DNA of 64,000 nucleotides from Pandoraea thiooxydans (GTDB taxonomy: Bacteria > Pseudomonadota > Gammaproteobacteria > Burkholderiales > Burkholderiaceae): the NCBI RefSeq assembly GCF_001931675.1, contig NZ_CP014839.1, positions 2,294,001-2,358,000 of the forward strand, read 5' to 3'. The notes under the pieces were generated by a model. The model was not told the DNA's origin and made no database searches. It saw only the letters and a list, made by a program, of their open reading frames with translations. How positions within the stretch are numbered: position 1 is the stretch's first letter; every line of letters starts with the position of its first letter. The translations under genes and the position numbers were made by a program. This document shows, in pieces, positions 63,010 through 64,000 of this stretch.

Positions 63010-64000
63010 ATGACTGTCCCAGTCCGCTCTTCAGCTCGCCCTCGCCAGCGTGTCGCTGCGCGGGCGGCTCATGTGTGGCGTGCACTGGCCATTGCCGGAT
63101 GCCTGGCGCTGGCCGGCTGCGCGAGTGCACCGGTCTCCGCCCCCGCGTCGGCGGCGCTCGACCGCGTCAGCCTTTTCCCAATGACCGACTACGATCAAAA
63201 CGTCGATCGCTGGATTGCGCCGGACAGCCCGGATTACGACCAACCTTTCCTCAGCGCGGCAGACCAGCAGGCGCACTTGCTCGCGCTCTACGCGCGCTAT
63301 TTCGGCACCGCCGCCAACGACCCGTCGCCATGGAATTCCGCTTATGTGGACGCCCGCGTCTACCGCCAGCTTGGCAGCGACATCGTCGCCCTGCAGCAGC
63401 GCCGCATCGAGCGTTTCGACAATACCCGGCAGACGGGCCGGCGCATCGGCTACGGGCAGAACTTCCGGCCGCACACCAAGGCATGGATCGACGCAATCGC
63501 GCAAAACATGAATGTCGGACAATTCGAGAATGCGCCGAGCTTCCAGCCGGGGCGCAGGGCGATAGCCACCGGCAATTTGATGGTGCGCGAACTGCCGACC
63601 ATGGACCCATCGTTCTACAGCCGCCATCTCGCCGGCGAAGGCTATCCGTTCGACAATCTGCAGATATCGGCGATCCGCCCCGGCACCCCGCTCTATGTGC
63701 TCGGCACCAGCGTCGATGGCGGCTGGGACTACGTGCAGACCCCCGACGTGCAAGGCTGGGTGCGTAGCCGGGGTGTGGCTGCCGTGGACGACGCCTTCGC
63801 CAACGCCTGGCGCACGGCGGCCCGACACGCGCTGGGCGCCGTGATCGCTGCCTCCGCGCCGGTGCGCGACACCCAAGGTGTGTTCCGTTTCGACGCGCCG
63901 GCCGGCACGCTGCTGCCCGTGCTGGCCGGCCCCGCGCCCGGGCAGCATACAGCCATGGTGCCCGGGCGTGACATCGACGGCCGCGCGGTTATCCGCGCCG
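63010..64000 (+). CDS. SH3-domain/NlpC-P60 lipoprotein, 5' part (partial)
   Basis: About 330 residues before the right edge. The lipoprotein signal ends LALAGC (lipobox). Then comes the N-terminal stabilising domain (DRVSLFPMTDYDQNVDRWIAPDSPDYDQPFLSAADQQAHL, WNSAYVDARVYRQL) and SH3b-type repeats (RPGTPLYVLGTSVDGGWDYVQTPDVQGWVRS). This order is that of SH3b1-SH3b2-NlpC/P60 peptidoglycan hydrolases; the catalytic domain would lie outside the window. The ATG at 63010 starts a clear signal sequence. Confidence 0.8.
   Translation, partial: MTVPVRSSARPRQRVAARAAHVWRALAIAGCLALAGCASAPVSAPASAALDRVSLFPMTDYDQNVDRWIAPDSPDYDQPFLSAADQQAHLLALYARYFGTAANDPSPWNSAYVDARVYRQLGSDIVALQQRRIERFDNTRQTGRRIGYGQNFRPHTKAWIDAIAQNMNVGQFENAPSFQPGRRAIATGNLMVRELPTMDPSFYSRHLAGEGYPFDNLQISAIRPGTPLYVLGTSVDGGWDYVQTPDVQGWVRSRGVAAVDDAFANAWRTAARHALGAVIAASAPVRDTQGVFRFDAPAGTLLPVLAGPAPGQHTAMVPGRDIDGRAVIRA

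Overview
The window is ordinary chromosome of a high-GC betaproteobacterium, most probably a member of the Burkholderiaceae (Burkholderia sensu lato or Pandoraea-like). The reasons are the rpsF-priB-rpsR-rplI-dnaB block, the rimP-nusA-infB-rbfA-truB block, an L-Ara4N locus in the non-enterobacterial order with ArnA split into two proteins, and many protein sequences that read as Burkholderia-type. I see no insertion sequence, prophage, integrase, rRNA or CRISPR array. Gene density is high and frames are intact. The species cannot be named from this sequence alone.

Layout. 1-602: alaA (5' part, minus). 876-8509: a plus-strand lipid A modification operon encoding an Mth938-type protein, ArnT, one SMR-type flippase subunit, ArnB, ArnC, ArnA-formyltransferase, ArnA-dehydrogenase and ArnD. 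Together these make 4-amino-4-deoxy-L-arabinose on undecaprenyl phosphate, move it across the inner membrane and attach it to lipid A. 8571-11883: a BCP peroxiredoxin, a PIN-PhoH ATPase and an NlpC/P60 lipoprotein. 11900-14898 (minus): replication and ribosomal genes. 15027-21403: a LysR regulator divergent from a glyoxylate-to-glycerate operon (gcl, hyi, glxR, ttuD, and an HbpS/GlcG-like gene). 21430-25481: a DUF1439 protein, L-asparaginase, lexA with two SOS boxes, a small ORF and a hydroxyisobutyryl-CoA hydrolase-like enzyme. 25590-27413: typA. 27635-32560: a MarR-controlled EmrAB-type tripartite efflux operon.

32599-38944 (minus) is the rimP-nusA-infB-rbfA-truB translation operon. It is preceded by a promoter plus terminator unit of about 92 nt (39037-39163) that could be an attenuator leader or a small RNA. 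Then come rluB and scpB (minus), an FNR-type regulator, an omega-aminotransferase and an NTF2-like protein (plus), and cinA-like, EI24 and hrpA genes (minus). hrpA is divergent from argA with only 22 bp between start codons. yggX, a DUF6726-type lipoprotein, rpiA/tal (divergent pentose phosphate pair), rlmB and rnr follow. A tRNA-Leu(CAG) gene at 58071 is followed by a 49-bp partial copy of its own 3' end and terminator.

58407-61391 (minus) is a PhoB-type-regulated pstSCA operon that lacks pstB and phoU. The window ends with a BON-domain protein, a SagB-type nitroreductase and a truncated SH3/NlpC-P60 lipoprotein.

The observations most worth checking are the leader or sRNA upstream of rimP, the pstB-less pst operon beside the tRNA-tail duplication, the shared symmetrical -10 element of hrpA/argA with near-leaderless starts, and the similar leaderless geometry of dnaB.
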